From assembly GCA_902778985.1 (NCBI GenBank), contig CACYZS010000162.1, forward strand, positions 1-5,523: a DNA stretch of 5,523 bases. Reading direction: 5' to 3'. Shown in pieces: positions 5,436-5,523 of this stretch. Source of the stretch: an uncultured Ruminococcus sp. (GTDB lineage: Bacteria; Bacillota; Clostridia; Oscillospirales; CAG-272). The notes under the pieces are model-generated. The model did no database searches, was not told the DNA's origin, and saw only the letters and a list, made by a program, of their open reading frames with translations. The position numbers and the translations under genes were made by a program. How positions within the stretch are numbered: the first letter of the stretch is position 1; each line of letters begins with the position of its first letter.

Positions 5436-5523
5436 ATGAAGCGTTCGGAAATCAACCGGCACATCCGGGAATTCGAGGAAAAAATCAGGGAGCACCGTTT
5501 TGAGCTCCCCCCCTTTCTCAGTT
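5436..5523 (+). CDS. Probable D-lyxose isomerase-type sugar isomerase, 5' end only
   Basis: The ATG at 5436 opens a frame of 29 codons that runs off the window. The peptide begins MKRSEIN and continues through a charged helical stretch (EFEEKIREH) to ELPPF. The MKRSxIN start and an LPPF motif about 20 residues later are characteristic of the D-lyxose/D-mannose ketol-isomerase family (formerly DUF1498). These are cupin-fold, metal-dependent enzymes that interconvert D-lyxose and D-xylulose or D-mannose and D-fructose. The ribosome site GAGGG is eight bases upstream. The metal-binding residues are beyond the window, so the call rests on the N-terminus alone. It is divergent from the lipid operon and need not be functionally linked to it. 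Confidence 0.7.
   Translation, partial: MKRSEINRHIREFEEKIREHRFELPPFLS

Overview
The window is 5.5 kb of bacterial chromosome, probably from a GC-rich Clostridia-type member of the Bacillota. The evidence is strong AGGAGG-type ribosome sites, a consensus sigma-A/sigma-70 promoter, an AT-rich intergenic region beside GC-rich genes, and tight overlapping cistrons. The taxon is inferred from style, not from a marker gene.

Layout: nearly everything is one leftward (minus-strand) operon that starts at about position 5253 and runs off the left edge. In transcription order it encodes: (1) an acyl/aryl adenylate-forming enzyme with an acyl carrier protein domain at its C-terminus (5176-3218); (2) an 825-residue membrane protein that joins a 12-helix GPH/MelB-type MFS transporter, an extra block of membrane helices and a PlsC-type acyltransferase (3240-763, TTG start, overlapping gene 1 by 23 nt); (3) a stand-alone PlsC-type acyltransferase (755-81); (4) the first 28 codons of an unrecognised gene whose ATG overlaps the previous stop codon (84-1). 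At the right edge, on the plus strand, are the first 29 codons of a probable D-lyxose isomerase-type gene (5436 onward).

The 259-bp divergent intergenic region holds an almost ideal promoter for the leftward operon (TTGACA, 18 bp, TGATATAAT). A terminator-like hairpin lies in the operon's leader between the promoter and the ribosome site, and a textbook bidirectional terminator hairpin lies on the other side of the promoter, facing the isomerase-like gene.

Working model (inference): the adenylating enzyme activates a fatty or other carboxylic acid and may load it onto its own carrier domain. The two PlsC domains transfer acyl chains to a lysolipid or another acceptor, and the fused GPH transporter moves the lysolipid or acceptor across the membrane. 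The parts list matches the LplT-Aas lysophospholipid salvage system of Proteobacteria (MFS lysolipid flippase + PlsC + acyl-ACP synthetase). Here the domains are cut and joined differently, and the transporter is of the MelB/GPH type. The eukaryotic lysophosphatidylcholine carrier MFSD2A has the same type of fold. This is the most interesting hypothesis in the window.
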